Positions 26,032-35,348 of a stretch of DNA of 64,000 bases are shown here, piece by piece. The notes under the pieces are model-generated. The model saw only the letters and a program-made list of their open reading frames with translations, made no database searches and was not told the DNA's origin. Location: NCBI RefSeq assembly GCF_017875955.1, contig NZ_JAGINK010000001.1, forward strand, positions 687,001 to 751,000, written 5' to 3'. Source of the stretch: Pseudomonas sp. BP8 (GTDB taxonomy: Bacteria > Pseudomonadota > Gammaproteobacteria > Pseudomonadales > Pseudomonadaceae). Both the position numbers and the translations under genes were made by a program. Within the stretch, counting starts at the first letter, position 1. Each line of letters begins with the position of its first letter.

Positions 26032-26322
26032 TCAGTCCTGCGGGTCAGCCGCTGCTGCTGGCTGCGGCGCAATCGGCGCCATCCGCGCATCCAGCTCGGC
26101 GACTTGCTTTTCCAGCGCTTCGAGGCGGGCACGGGTACGTGCCAACACCACCATCTGACTATCGAATTCTTCCCGGCTGACCAGGTCGAGTTTGCTGAAA
26201 GCGCTCTGCATGAGCATCTTGAACTGGCTTTCGAGTTCGGCGCGGGGCTGTGCAGTGTCGCCGCTGAACAGGCGCGAGGCCTGGTCGCTGAGGGCGTCGA
26301 GGAGGGCTTTGGGCGCGAGCAT
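26032..26322 (-). CDS. ubiK: Ubiquinone biosynthesis accessory factor UbiK
   Basis: A 96-residue protein of the UbiK/YqiC (BMFP) family: N-terminal amphipathic helix (LDALSDQASRLF), then MLMQSAFSKLDLVSREEFD and a C-terminal coiled coil (LARTRARLEALEKQVAELDARM). In enterobacteria UbiK assists the Ubi complex with UbiJ in aerobic ubiquinone synthesis. The Ala/Pro-rich tail is variable. Its placement next to comM and glnK is usual in Pseudomonas. Confidence 0.88.
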   Translation of the reverse strand: MLAPKALLDALSDQASRLFSGDTAQPRAELESQFKMLMQSAFSKLDLVSREEFDSQMVVLARTRARLEALEKQVAELDARMAPIAPQPAAAADPQD

Positions 26323-26398
26323 GGTGGGCTGTCCGCTTGATCAGTAAAAGAGCGCCAGTGTAACACGCCACCCCATGGCCCCTAAGGGACCCTGGCGC

Positions 26399-26448
26399 TG
26401 CACACTTTTTGCGCAGCGCGGTACAAGGCGGTGCACCGAAATTGTGCA
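26399..26448 (+). promoter_or_regulatory. Tandem NtrC-type sites upstream of glnK-amtB
   Basis: Two 17-bp dyads: TGCACA-N5-TGCGCA at 26399-26415 and TGCACC-N5-TGTGCA at 26432-26448. Their centres are 33 bp apart, three helical turns, and about 85-120 bp upstream of the sigma-54 promoter. This matches NtrC enhancer sites (TGCACC-N5-GGTGCA). Confidence 0.75.
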
Positions 26449-26522
26449 TGTTTCCACTGATGGCGACTGGCCAATCCCTGCTCTTTCACGCAACTACCTG
26501 TTTTCCGGCGCTTTGTGCGACC

Positions 26523-26538
26523 TGGCAAGGTTTCTGCA
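26523..26538 (+). promoter_or_regulatory. Sigma-54 promoter of glnK-amtB
   Basis: TGGCAAGGTTTCTGCA has the invariant GG and GC ten bases apart and fits TGGCAC-N5-TTGC well. With the NtrC sites upstream it gives a standard nitrogen-limitation promoter. It implies a ~190-nt leader before glnK. Confidence 0.75.
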
Positions 26539-26642
26539 AAGACCTCTGCGAGCCATGCACTGATGCAGTTCCTTGTGACCAGGCAGTGCGCAGGCCGAGC
26601 CGAAAGGCTGATCGTTACCGTCGAGGCGTGCATCGGCGGTGA

Positions 26643-27080
<438 letters not shown>

Positions 27081-27127
27081 GCAACAACAAAAGCCTCACC
27101 AAACCCAACGCCCCAGGAGAAAACAAC

Positions 27128-28450
27128 ATGACTCTGCGTCAGATCGCAGGGCTAGGAGCCCTATTGTCCCTCGCAATGCCAGGCCTCGCCCTGGCCGAGG
27201 AAGCTGTCCCCACGCTGAACTCCGGCGACACCGCCTGGATGCTCACCGCGACGGCGTTGGTACTGTTCATGACCATTCCGGGCCTGGCCCTGTTCTACGG
27301 CGGCATGGTCCGCTCGAAGAACGTGTTGTCGGTGATGATGCAGTGCTTTGCCATTACTGGCCTGATGAGCATCCTGTGGATGGTCTACGGCTACAGCCTG
27401 GCTTTCGATACCACCGGTATGGAAAAGGGCGTACTCAACTTCAGTTCCTTCGTGGGCGGCTTCTCCAAAGCCTTCCTCAACGGCGTCACCCCTGACAGCC
27501 TGACCGCGGCCTTCCCGGAAGCGGTGTTCATCACCTTCCAGATGACCTTCGCCATCATCACCCCGGCGCTGATCGTCGGTGCCTTTGCCGAGCGGATGAA
27601 GTTTTCCGCGATGCTGATCTTCATGGCCGTGTGGTTCACCCTGGTCTATGCGCCGATCGCGCACATGGTCTGGAGCGGTGACGGCGCGCTGATGTGGGAT
27701 TGGGGCGTGCTGGACTTCGCTGGCGGCACCGTGGTGCACATCAACGCCGGTATCGCGGGCCTGGTCTGCTGCCTGGTGCTGGGCAAGCGCAAAGGCTACC
27801 CGACCACCCCGATGGCGCCGCACAACCTCGGCTACACCCTGATGGGCGCTGCCATGCTGTGGATCGGCTGGTTCGGCTTCAACGCCGGCTCCGCCGCTGC
27901 CGCCAACGGCACTGCAGGCATGGCCATGCTGGTTACCCAGATCGCCACCGCGGCGGCGGCGCTGGGCTGGATGTTCGCCGAGTGGATCTTCCACGGCAAG
28001 CCAAGCGCTCTGGGCATTGCCTCGGGTGTGGTCGCCGGCCTGGTTGCCATCACCCCGGCTGCGGGTACCGTCGGCCCGATGGGTGCGCTGGTGATCGGCC
28101 TGGCCTCGGGTGTGATCTGCTACTTCTGCGCCACCAGCCTCAAGCGCAAGATGGGCTATGACGATTCGCTGGACGCCTTCGGCGTACACGGTATTGGCGG
28201 CATCATCGGTGCCTTGCTCACCGGCGTGTTCGCAGCTCCGGCGCTGGGCGGCTTCGGCGAAGTCGAAGACATCGGCGCGCAGTTCTGGATCCAGGCCAAG
28301 GGCGTGATCTTCACCGTGGTCTACACCGCCATCGTCACCTACGTGATCCTCAAGGTGCTGGACGTGGTGATGGGCCTGCGGGTCAACGAAGAAGAAGAGT
28401 CGGTCGGCCTCGACCTGGCTCAACACAACGAACGTGGTTACAACCTGTAA
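27128..28450 (+). CDS. amtB: Ammonium transporter AmtB
   Basis: A 440-residue inner-membrane channel with a cleavable signal peptide (GALLSLAMPGLALAEE) and 11 membrane segments, as in E. coli AmtB. The pore histidines lie in VYAPIAHMVWSG and FGVHGIGGIIGAL. The motif DFAGGTVVHINAG is diagnostic of Amt proteins. Co-transcribed with glnK, whose product binds the cytoplasmic face. The start has AGGAGAAAACAAC upstream. A strong terminator follows. Confidence 0.95.
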   Translation: MTLRQIAGLGALLSLAMPGLALAEEAVPTLNSGDTAWMLTATALVLFMTIPGLALFYGGMVRSKNVLSVMMQCFAITGLMSILWMVYGYSLAFDTTGMEKGVLNFSSFVGGFSKAFLNGVTPDSLTAAFPEAVFITFQMTFAIITPALIVGAFAERMKFSAMLIFMAVWFTLVYAPIAHMVWSGDGALMWDWGVLDFAGGTVVHINAGIAGLVCCLVLGKRKGYPTTPMAPHNLGYTLMGAAMLWIGWFGFNAGSAAAANGTAGMAMLVTQIATAAAALGWMFAEWIFHGKPSALGIASGVVAGLVAITPAAGTVGPMGALVIGLASGVICYFCATSLKRKMGYDDSLDAFGVHGIGGIIGALLTGVFAAPALGGFGEVEDIGAQFWIQAKGVIFTVVYTAIVTYVILKVLDVVMGLRVNEEEESVGLDLAQHNERGYNL

Positions 28451-28470
28451 CTACGACGCTGGAAAAACTT

Positions 28471-28494
28471 GCCCGGTTCGCCGGGCATTTTTTT
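28471..28494 (+). terminator. Rho-independent terminator after amtB
   Basis: Stem GCCCGG / CCGGGC with a TTCG loop followed by ATTTTTTT, 20 bp past the amtB stop. Confidence 0.92.
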
Positions 28495-28883
28495 GCCTGA
28501 TTTTTGCACGTTCGCGCAGAGCAAACGGTTTATCCCTCACGTTCGCGACGCGTGGCAAAAACTTACACCGCATAGGGCGTTTATGGTGCTTTGCTTTTTC
28601 TGCGGGCACGCTAGAATGCGCGCCGTAGGGTGTTGCACGATGTGACCCGCACACTCCGCTACCCTTTGCTAGGCTTGCCAGTAGCGTATGGCCAGCAGGG
28701 AAGCTCACGGATTTTGTCAGGCCCTGCCAGGAGCAGGGTTTGAACGGCGCCGCCGCTCATCAGGCGACGGCTGCCCAAGGGCAGTGGCCAACCCACGGCC
28801 AGTTGAATTTTCACTGGTGGCGGCCGGTCTACGGCTGCACTGGTCTATAACTAACCTGCTTTTTGCAAGTCATGAGGTAGAAC
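28495..28883 (+). other. Long structured region upstream of sutA
   Basis: About 390 bp without a gene. A possible -10 box TAGAAT sits at 28612-28617 with TTGCTT about 15 bp upstream, implying a ~260-nt leader. Several dyads follow: CCCTGCCAGGAGCAGGG (~28720-28738), the CGCCG/CGACGG pair around 28748-28768, GCTGCCCAAGGGCAG (~28769-28785) and GGCCAACCCACGGCC. The region may be an RNA leader or a separate small RNA. I cannot name it. Confidence 0.45.
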
Positions 28884-29207
28884 ATGAGCGACGACGATCT
28901 GGAAAATGATGACCTCGAAGTAGGCGACGAAGACGAGGCTGATGAAGGTCTTGAGACTGCGGCTGACGACAGCGCCGAAGACGCTGGCGAAGACAGCCCG
29001 GCACCGGCTGCCAAAGGCAAATCCAAGGCGGCCGTCTCGGTAGACGAGATGCCGAGCATGGAAGCCAAGCAGAAGGAGCGTGATGCGCTGGCCAAGGCGA
29101 TGGAAGAGTTCCTGTCGCGCGGTGGCAAGGTGCAGGAAGTGGAGGCCAATGTGGTCGCCGATCCGCCCAAGAAGCCGGACAACAAATACGGCAGCCGCCC
29201 TATCTGA
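28884..29207 (+). CDS. sutA: SutA, RNA polymerase-associated acidic regulator
   Basis: A 107-residue protein: an acidic disordered N-terminal half (many Asp/Glu, residues 1-45), then a conserved helical part (EAKQKERDALAKAMEEFLSRG) and the tail VVADPPKKPDNKYGSRPI. This matches P. aeruginosa SutA, which binds RNA polymerase and raises expression of rRNA and other genes during slow growth. The ATG has GAGGT seven bases upstream (ATGAGGTAGAACATG). A long untranslated region precedes it and a terminator follows. Confidence 0.88.
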   Translation: MSDDDLENDDLEVGDEDEADEGLETAADDSAEDAGEDSPAPAAKGKSKAAVSVDEMPSMEAKQKERDALAKAMEEFLSRGGKVQEVEANVVADPPKKPDNKYGSRPI

Positions 29208-29219
29208 GTGGTTGTTTGC

Positions 29220-29250
29220 AAAAAAGCCCGCCGTCGCTGCGGGCTTTTTT
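29220..29250 (+). terminator. Rho-independent terminator after sutA
   Basis: AAAAAAGCCCGC / GCGGGCTTTTTT hairpin starting 13 bp past the stop. Confidence 0.92.
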
Positions 29251-29288
29251 GTGGGCGCGATGCTGAAGGTGTTTGGGCTGTGGCGGTT

Positions 29289-29367
29289 TCTTCGCGGGGC
29301 AAGCCCGCTCCTACAGGGGCGGTGGTGTTCACACACAACCTGTAGGAGCGGGCTTGCCCCGCGAACT
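29289..29367. repeat. REP pair (type A), inverted
   Basis: Facing REP copies with a ~20-bp spacer containing GGTGGTGTTCACACACAACC, between convergent sutA and the HAD gene. Confidence 0.85.
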
Positions 29368-29399
29368 AGGGCGAAGCCCTCGCCATTCAACAAAGATGC

Positions 29400-30095
29400 T
29401 TAACGCCAGCGGGCGAGCACCTCAGGCAGCTGCGAAAGGCGCTGGATCTCTGCATCCGGCGCTTTGTCGCCAGCCCAGGCCTTGCCCTGCGGGTTGAACC
29501 ACACCGCGCGCAAACCGGCGCGCTGGGCCCCGGCGATGTCATCACCAGGGTGGTCACCGATATGCACGGCAGCACTGGCGTCTGCCTCGCCGCGTTTCAA
29601 CGCCTCAAGGAACGGCGCCGGATCAGGCTTGCCGATCCCCAGGTCCTCGGCACACAAGGCAAACTTGAAGTAGTCCGCCAGGCCAATGCGGCTGACGTCG
29701 GCATTACCATTGGTCACCACGCCAAGGGTGTAGCGGTGGCGGAGGATCTCCAGCACCGGCTGCACCTCGGGGAACACCTCGACCTGGTGCCGGGCGTGAA
29801 GAAACACCTCGAAGCCTTCGTTGGCCAGCGCCTGAGCCTGCTGTTCGCTGTAGCCGACATCCGCCAGGGCATGGAACAGCACCCTTCGGCGCAGGGCGCT
29901 GATGCGATGCTTGAGGCCCGGTTCGGCCTGCACCAGGCGTTCGCGGATGGCAAACAGGTGCTCGACCGGCACACCGCCCAGACGCGGCGCATTGGCCTCG
30001 AGCCAGTCGCGCAAAACGGTCTCGGCGCTGAGGATCACCGGCGCGGTGTCCCACAAGGTGTCGTCCAGGTCGAAGGTGATCAGCTTGATGCTCAT
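29400..30095 (-). CDS. HAD-superfamily phosphatase (YigB-like)
   Basis: A 231-residue cytoplasmic HAD phosphatase. Motif [10 protein letters not shown], motif II VVTNGN, motif III GIGKPDP and motif [14 protein letters not shown] are all present. It is the last gene of the lptM-lysA-dapF-DUF484-xerC-HAD cluster and overlaps xerC by four bases (ATGA). In E. coli the gene at this position is yigB, which acts on the riboflavin precursor 5-amino-6-(5-phosphoribitylamino)uracil and other phosphates. That function is plausible here by synteny but not proven by sequence. Confidence 0.88.
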   Translation of the reverse strand: MSIKLITFDLDDTLWDTAPVILSAETVLRDWLEANAPRLGGVPVEHLFAIRERLVQAEPGLKHRISALRRRVLFHALADVGYSEQQAQALANEGFEVFLHARHQVEVFPEVQPVLEILRHRYTLGVVTNGNADVSRIGLADYFKFALCAEDLGIGKPDPAPFLEALKRGEADASAAVHIGDHPGDDIAGAQRAGLRAVWFNPQGKAWAGDKAPDAEIQRLSQLPEVLARWR

Positions 30096-30991
30096 GAGTC
30101 TGTGCCTTTGCTGCGTTTGGCCCGGGGATGGGCGCTGTCGTACACCGCGGCCAGGTGCTGGAAGTCCAGGTGGGTGTAGATCTGGGTGGTGCTGATGTCG
30201 GCATGGCCGAGCATCTCTTGCACCGCGCGCAGGTCCTGGGACGACTCAAGCAGATGGCTGGCGAAGGAATGGCGGAGCATGTGTGGGTGCAGGTGCTGGC
30301 CGAGCTCGCGCTCGCCAGCGGCCTTTACCCGCAACTGGATGGCGCGCTGGCCGAGGCGCCGGCCCTGGCGGCTGAGAAACACCGCATTGTCGCGCGGTGC
30401 GCTGATGCCGCGCAGCTTGAGCCACTCCTGCAGCGCCTCGCGGGCCTTGCGGCCGACCGGCAGGACGCGGCTCTTGCTGCCCTTGCCGTGTACCTGGACC
30501 AGGCCGGCGGCCAGGTCCAGCTGGTCAAGGTCAAGGTTGGTCAGCTCGGACAGGCGCAGGCCCGACGAATAGAACAGCTCGAGGATGGCCTGGTCGCGGC
30601 GGGCAATGAAATCGTCGTCGACGCCGCCCTCGAGCAACTGCAGGGCACGGTCGGTGTCGAGCACCTTGGGCAAGCGGCGCTCGCCTTTGGGCGGAGAGAG
30701 ACCATTGGCCGGATCGTGCTCGCACAGGCCTTCACGGTTGAGGTAGCGATACAGGCCGCGCACTGCCGACAGCAGCCTGGCCAGGCTCGGCGCGGACTGG
30801 CCGTGATGGTGCTGGCGCGCGACCAGTTGGCGCAGTTGCTGGATCTGCAGGTCGCGCCAACTGGCGATGCCCTGGCTGTTGCAGTATTCGAGCACCTTGG
30901 CCAGGTCGCGGCGGTACGCCAGCTGGGTGTGCACCGATACCTGGCGCTCGTTGCGCAGGTGTGCGCAATAAGCCTCCAGTTGGCGCTCCAT
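30092..30991 (-). CDS. xerC: Tyrosine recombinase XerC
   Basis: A 299-residue site-specific recombinase with an N-terminal SAM-like DNA-binding domain ([26 protein letters not shown]) and a C-terminal catalytic domain. The catalytic Arg is in [12 protein letters not shown], the HxxR pair in [15 protein letters not shown] and the nucleophilic Tyr in [11 protein letters not shown]. With XerD it resolves chromosome dimers at dif. Typical length. Its start overlaps the stop of the DUF484 gene by one base, inside the conserved dapF-xerC operon. Confidence 0.95.
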   Translation of the reverse strand: MERQLEAYCAHLRNERQVSVHTQLAYRRDLAKVLEYCNSQGIASWRDLQIQQLRQLVARQHHHGQSAPSLARLLSAVRGLYRYLNREGLCEHDPANGLSPPKGERRLPKVLDTDRALQLLEGGVDDDFIARRDQAILELFYSSGLRLSELTNLDLDQLDLAAGLVQVHGKGSKSRVLPVGRKAREALQEWLKLRGISAPRDNAVFLSRQGRRLGQRAIQLRVKAAGERELGQHLHPHMLRHSFASHLLESSQDLRAVQEMLGHADISTTQIYTHLDFQHLAAVYDSAHPRAKRSKGTDS

Positions 30992-31701
30992 CAGCGCACC
31001 TGGCGCAGGGTCTGGGTCAGGCGCGGCACGGTGCGGCCAAGCACTTCGGCGATGTAGCTGAGAAACAGCGTGCCGACCGTGCTCTTGTAGTGCTGCGGAT
31101 CACGGCTGCCGATGGCCAGCACACCATGCACGCCCTGGTACTCGAGGGTGGCCACGGCACTGGAACCGACTTCCTTGCGTTGCGCCTCGCCAAACAGAAA
31201 GGCCAGCTCGTGCTCGCGCAGGTTGCCACTGACCGTCTTGCCACTGCCGAGCAGCGCCCCGATGGCCTGCTGGGCCTCGGCATTGCTGACCCAGCGGCCG
31301 ACCGGCATGGCGTTTTCGCCAAACAGGATCAGGCTGACGAAGGGCACCTGGAACTCCTGGCGCAGGCTGTCTTCGACCGCCATCACCACGTCTTCCAGGC
31401 TGCTGGCATCGAGCAGGTCAAGGATCAGTCGACGGGTCTTGTCGAACAATCGGTCGTTGTCCCGGGCCACGTCCATCAGCTGCGACAGGCGATGACGCAT
31501 CTCGATGTTGCGGTCGCGCAGCAGCTTGAGCTGGCGTTCCACCAGCGACACGCTGTCGCCGCGCTGGTGGGGGATGCATTGCTCGAGCAGCAGCTCGTCG
31601 TGCTCGGCAAAGAACGTCGGGTGGGCACGCAGATAGGCAACCACCGCCTCGGCATCGAGCTCGGTGGTCTGTTCGGGTGCAACCTGTGGCTGATCGGTCA
31701 T
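30991..31701 (-). CDS. DUF484 family protein
   Basis: A 236-residue cytoplasmic protein of the DUF484 family, whose members sit between dapF and xerC in many gammaproteobacteria. The N-terminal part ([19 protein letters not shown]) is followed by a coiled coil ([20 protein letters not shown]) and a GAF-like C-terminal domain. The family's role is unknown. I chose the ATG at 31701, which leaves a 13-base gap after dapF; an in-frame GTG at 31743 would overlap dapF by ~29 bases. Confidence 0.88.
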   Translation of the reverse strand: MTDQPQVAPEQTTELDAEAVVAYLRAHPTFFAEHDELLLEQCIPHQRGDSVSLVERQLKLLRDRNIEMRHRLSQLMDVARDNDRLFDKTRRLILDLLDASSLEDVVMAVEDSLRQEFQVPFVSLILFGENAMPVGRWVSNAEAQQAIGALLGSGKTVSGNLREHELAFLFGEAQRKEVGSSAVATLEYQGVHGVLAIGSRDPQHYKSTVGTLFLSYIAEVLGRTVPRLTQTLRQVR

Positions 31702-31714
31702 GGCGGTTACTCGC

Positions 31715-32545
31715 TTAGAGACGAACCTGTCCTTCGTAGACACGCACGGCTGGGCCGGTCATCAGAACCGGTTGGCCGGGGCCAGCCCACTCGATGCTCA
31801 GGCGACCGCCTGGCAGGTCGATGGACACGGGCGAATCCATCCACCCCTGGCTGATGGCAGCCACGGCCGCGGCGCACGCGCCGGTGCCGCAAGCCTGGGT
31901 TTCGCCGGCGCCTCGTTCCCAGACCCGCAGGTTGGCACGGTGGCGGTCGACGATCTGGATAAAGCCGGCGTTGACCCGCTGCGGGAAGCGCGGGTGGTTT
32001 TCGATTTTCGGGCCCAGCTCATGCACTGGCGCGGTCAGCACGTCATCGACGCGCAGCACCGCATGGGGGTTGCCCATGGACACGGCGGCGATCGGGTAGC
32101 TCTGGCCGTCGATATCCAGCGCATAGCTCAGGGCCTGTTCTGGCGCCTGGAACGGGATCTCGACCGGGTTCAGCCGTGGCGGGCCCATGTCGACGCAGAT
32201 CTGGCCGTCGTTACGCACGTCCAGCTCGATCACGCCGCCCTTGGTCTCAACCCGTATCAGCTTTTTCGCGGTCAGGCGCTTGTCCAGCACGAAACGGGCG
32301 AAGCAGCGCGCGCCGTTGCCGCACTGCTCGACCTCGGAGCCGTCGGCGTTGAAGATCCGGTAGCGGAAGTCCACGTCCGGATTGTTCGGCGCCTCGACGA
32401 TCAGCAGCTGGTCGAAACCGATGCCGGTGTGCCGATCACCCCATTGCTTGGCGTGCTTGGGCTGGATGTGCGCGTGCTGGCTGACCAGGTCGAGGACCAT
32501 GAAGTCGTTGCCCAGGCCGTGCATCTTGGTGAAACGCAGCAGCAT
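31715..32545 (-). CDS. dapF: Diaminopimelate epimerase
   Basis: A 276-residue enzyme that converts LL- to meso-diaminopimelate in lysine and peptidoglycan synthesis. Catalytic cysteines are Cys75 (EQCGNGARC) and Cys219 ([12 protein letters not shown]). The N-terminus [19 protein letters not shown] is the family signature and fixes the start at 32545. It lies four bases past the lysA stop. Confidence 0.96.
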   Translation of the reverse strand: MLLRFTKMHGLGNDFMVLDLVSQHAHIQPKHAKQWGDRHTGIGFDQLLIVEAPNNPDVDFRYRIFNADGSEVEQCGNGARCFARFVLDKRLTAKKLIRVETKGGVIELDVRNDGQICVDMGPPRLNPVEIPFQAPEQALSYALDIDGQSYPIAAVSMGNPHAVLRVDDVLTAPVHELGPKIENHPRFPQRVNAGFIQIVDRHRANLRVWERGAGETQACGTGACAAAVAAISQGWMDSPVSIDLPGGRLSIEWAGPGQPVLMTGPAVRVYEGQVRL

Positions 32546-32549
32546 GGGT

Positions 32550-33797
32550 TCACTCCGGCAGCAGGCTTTCGCCGGCGAACAGTTCGGCGATGGTCTCGCG
32601 GCGACGCACCTCGAAGGCCTGGTCACCGTCGACCAGCACCTCGGCGCAGCGGCCACGGGTGTTGTAGTTCGAGCTCATGACGAAACCATAGGCGCCCGCC
32701 GACCCGACGGCCAGCAGGTCACCTTCGGCCAGGTTCAGCACGCGGTCCTTGGCGAGGAAATCGCCCGTCTCGCAGATCGGCCCGACCAGGTCATAGGCAC
32801 GGCCTTCGCCGTCGCGCGGCTGCACGGCACTGACGCCCATCCAGGCCTGGTACAGCGCCGGGCGGATGAGGTCGTTCATCGCCGCATCGACGATGGCGAA
32901 ATCCTTGTGTTCGGTGTGCTTGAGGTATTCCACGCGGGTCAGCAGGACGCCGGCGTTGGCCACGATGTAGCGGCCTGGCTCGAACACCAGGGCCAGGTCA
33001 CGGTCGCCGACGCGCTCGCGGATCGCCTTGACATAGTCGCCGGCCAGCGGCGGCTCTTCGTCGCGGTAGCGCACGCCAACACCGCCGCCCAGGTCCAGGT
33101 GGCGCAGGAGGATGCCGCATTCGCCGAGGCGGTCGATCAACGCCAGCAGGCGGTCGAGGGCATCGAGGAAGGGCTCCAGGGTGGTCAGCTGCGAACCGAT
33201 GTGGCAGTCGACACCGACCACTTCCAGGTTAGGCAATTGCGCGGCGCGGACGTAGACCTCTTCGGCATCGGCGATGGCGATGCCGAACTTGTTTTCCTTG
33301 AGGCCGGTGGAGATGTACGGGTGGGTGCCAGCGTCGACATCCGGGTTGACCCGCAGCGAAACCGGGGCAACCTTGCCCATCTCGGCGGCGACTACCTGCA
33401 GGCGCTCGAGCTCGTCGGTGGACTCGACGTTGAAGCAGTGCACCCCGACTTCGAGGGCGCGGCGCATGTCTTCACGGGTCTTGCCGACACCGGAGAACAC
33501 CACGCGATCGGCCCGCCCGCCCGCTGCCAGCACGCGCTCCAGCTCACCGCCGGAAACGATGTCGAAGCCCGCGCCCAGGCGGGCCAGCAGGTTCAGCACG
33601 CCGAGGTTGGAGTTGGCCTTGACCGCGAAGCACACCAGGTGCTCGACGCCTTGCAGGGCATCGGTGTAGCTACGGTACTGCGCCTCGATGTGGGCGCGCG
33701 AGTAGACGTAGGTCGGGGTGCCGAATTGCTGGGCAATGGCCGACAGGGCCACGCCTTCCGCGAACAGCTGGCCGTCGCGGTAGTTGAAAGCGTTCAT
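32550..33797 (-). CDS. lysA: Diaminopimelate decarboxylase
   Basis: A 415-residue PLP enzyme of fold type III that makes L-lysine from meso-diaminopimelate. Lys60 ([11 protein letters not shown]) holds the cofactor; other signatures are [25 protein letters not shown] and the C-terminal active-site Cys in [10 protein letters not shown]. Full length for the family. It sits nine bases past lptM and directly before dapF, in the order seen across Pseudomonas. Confidence 0.96.
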   Translation of the reverse strand: MNAFNYRDGQLFAEGVALSAIAQQFGTPTYVYSRAHIEAQYRSYTDALQGVEHLVCFAVKANSNLGVLNLLARLGAGFDIVSGGELERVLAAGGRADRVVFSGVGKTREDMRRALEVGVHCFNVESTDELERLQVVAAEMGKVAPVSLRVNPDVDAGTHPYISTGLKENKFGIAIADAEEVYVRAAQLPNLEVVGVDCHIGSQLTTLEPFLDALDRLLALIDRLGECGILLRHLDLGGGVGVRYRDEEPPLAGDYVKAIRERVGDRDLALVFEPGRYIVANAGVLLTRVEYLKHTEHKDFAIVDAAMNDLIRPALYQAWMGVSAVQPRDGEGRAYDLVGPICETGDFLAKDRVLNLAEGDLLAVGSAGAYGFVMSSNYNTRGRCAEVLVDGDQAFEVRRRETIAELFAGESLLPE

Positions 33798-33806
33798 CTG
33801 ATTTCC

Positions 33807-34010
33807 TTACTGCGCTGGCTGCTGCTCGGGGTCTTGCTCTTGCTGCGGCGTTTGCTGCGGCGAGGGCTCAGCGTGCTGGTGCTGGTGCGATTTGTTGGCC
33901 TTGCCGTCCTTGCCGTCTTCAGGCAGGTAAAGTGGGCCTTTCTGACCGCAGGCCGAAACGAGGCAGGCAACCGCGACCAGCGCCGCGAGGGAGGAAATCA
34001 GGCGCTTCAT
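33807..34010 (-). CDS. lptM: Small lipoprotein LptM (LppL/YifL type)
   Basis: A 67-residue lipoprotein. The signal peptide [21 protein letters not shown] ends in a lipobox (LVSAC), and GQKGPLYLP right after the cysteine is the family signature. The Gln/His/Pro-rich tail is variable. In E. coli LptM assists assembly of the LptD LPS translocon. The start at 34010 opens the signal peptide and has GGATTTCG upstream. It heads the lysA-dapF-xerC cluster. Confidence 0.9.
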   Translation of the reverse strand: MKRLISSLAALVAVACLVSACGQKGPLYLPEDGKDGKANKSHQHQHAEPSPQQTPQQEQDPEQQPAQ

Positions 34011-34200
34011 TGGCGAAATCCTTGAAATAAGCAGTATTGCGCCCGAGTATACCGAGCGCCTGCCTGATTGCCTATGCAAGGGCCGGTCCGCCTGGCGGGC
34101 GTACTGCCGGTCCTGTGTTCGGGGTTATCCTTTGCATTCACGGCCAAGCGTCCGTATCTTCCCCCGCTTGCCGTTAGCAGCCAATTTCGAGGTTCCTGCA

Positions 34201-34533
34201 ATGAGTTTGAGTGAAGCGCGTTTCCACGACCTGGTCGACGCGACCCAACAGGCCCTGGAAGACCTGTTCGATGAAACCGACCTTGACCTGGACATGGAAA
34301 ACTCCGCCGGCGTGCTGACCATCAAGTTCGAAAACGGCAGCCAGTTGATCTTCAGCCGCCAGGAGCCGCTGCGTCAGCTGTGGCTGGCGGACAAGTCCGG
34401 TGGCTTCCACTTCGACTACGACGAAGAGAGCAAGAAGTGGGTCTGCGAGAAGAGCGACGAGCTGCTTGGCGAGATGCTTGAGCGTATCGTCTGGGAACGC
34501 GCTGGCGAAAAGCTGGACTTTGACGAGATCTGA
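34201..34533 (+). CDS. cyaY: Frataxin homologue CyaY
   Basis: A 110-residue bacterial frataxin. The first helix carries an acidic ridge (ALEDLFDETDLDLDMEN), followed by beta strands (GVLTIKFENGSQLIFSRQ) and the conserved W in QLWLADKSGG. It modulates iron supply and cysteine desulfurase activity in Fe-S cluster assembly. Divergent from lptM with ~190 bp between; the next small gene starts two bases after its stop. Confidence 0.95.
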   Translation: MSLSEARFHDLVDATQQALEDLFDETDLDLDMENSAGVLTIKFENGSQLIFSRQEPLRQLWLADKSGGFHFDYDEESKKWVCEKSDELLGEMLERIVWERAGEKLDFDEI

Positions 34534-34534
34534 G

Positions 34535-34747
34535 ATGAGCGAGCAGCCGCGGCCGCCCAAGCCGCTCTACAGCAACGTCAGCCCCGCCGTGCAGTCGCCG
34601 TGCATCAATGTCTGCCGGCTCGACGAACAGCGCGTCTGCACCGGCTGCCATCGGCACGTCGAGCACATCCGTGAATGGCGCTCGGCCGACGACCAGCGGC
34701 GCCGGCAGATCTGTCGCGAAGCCGAGGCACTGCGCGCACGGGCTTGA
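34535..34747 (+). CDS. DUF1289 protein with conserved cysteines
   Basis: A 70-residue protein with the DUF1289 pattern: SPCINVCRLDEQRVCTGCHR has four cysteines likely to bind a metal or cluster, followed by HIREWRSADDQRRRQICREA. Function unknown. It starts one base after the cyaY stop and is probably translated with it, which hints at an iron-linked role (inference). Confidence 0.88.
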   Translation: MSEQPRPPKPLYSNVSPAVQSPCINVCRLDEQRVCTGCHRHVEHIREWRSADDQRRRQICREAEALRARA

Positions 34748-34805
34748 GTATTTACCCCGCTGTGGTACTGTCGGGCTCTGCATCGGTGCAGCCGAAAGCA
34801 TTCTC

Positions 34806-34831
34806 AAACCCCGCCCTTGGGCGGGGTTTTG
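34806..34831 (+). terminator. Rho-independent terminator between the DUF1289 gene and rnk
   Basis: AACCCCGCCC-TT-GGGCGGGGTTTT hairpin with a T-rich tail, ~50 bp before rnk. It ends the cyaY transcript, or attenuates rnk. Confidence 0.85.
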
Positions 34832-34882
34832 CTTTATCTGCGCACTACAAATTGCCTGTTGAACACGGAGTCTGACTGGATC

Positions 34883-35293
34883 ATGAGCAGCAAACCTTCC
34901 CTCATCCTCACCCGATTGGACGTGCAGCGTCTCGAGCGCCTGATCGACAGCCTCGATGAAACCACGCCGGGTGTGATCGCGCTGCAGGCCGAGCTGGATC
35001 GCGCCGACAAGGTGGTCGGTCATGATGAGGTCCCCGCTGGTGTGGTCACCATGAACTCGCGTGTGCACTGCCGCGAGGAAGCCAGTGGCAAGGATTACCA
35101 CCTGACCCTGGTGTACCCGAAGGATGCCGGCGGTGACGGCAAGGTGTCGATTCTGGCGCCGATCGGCTGTGCGTTGCTGGGCTTGTCGGTAGGTGACCAG
35201 ATCGACTGGCCGGCGCCTGCCGGCAAGACCCTGAAGTTGCAACTGCTGGCGGTGGAATACCAGCCGGAAGCGGCGGGCGATTTCGATCTCTGA
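34883..35293 (+). CDS. rnk: Regulator of nucleoside diphosphate kinase Rnk
   Basis: A 136-residue GreA/GreB-like protein with a C-terminal FKBP-like domain (TLVYPKDAGGDGKVSILAPIGCALLGLSVGDQIDWPAPAG). Rnk binds RNA polymerase but lacks the long Gre coiled coil. Named for suppression of alginate regulator algQ mutations in P. aeruginosa. The ATG is preceded by a weak GGAGTCTGACTGG site. Confidence 0.92.
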   Translation: MSSKPSLILTRLDVQRLERLIDSLDETTPGVIALQAELDRADKVVGHDEVPAGVVTMNSRVHCREEASGKDYHLTLVYPKDAGGDGKVSILAPIGCALLGLSVGDQIDWPAPAGKTLKLQLLAVEYQPEAAGDFDL

Positions 35294-35348
35294 TCGTTCC
35301 TGACTGCCGTTCATATGAGATTCCGGTCTGCCCAGCAGCCCCGGGATC

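Noticed and set aside
28495..28883. 6S RNA upstream of sutA
   Set aside because: The region has hairpins but not the long central bulge layout or the gene neighbourhood I expect for Pseudomonas 6S RNA.
31702..31743. Longer DUF484 start at the GTG at 31743
   Set aside because: It would overlap dapF by ~29 bases and adds residues not typical of the family; the ATG at 31701 fits better.
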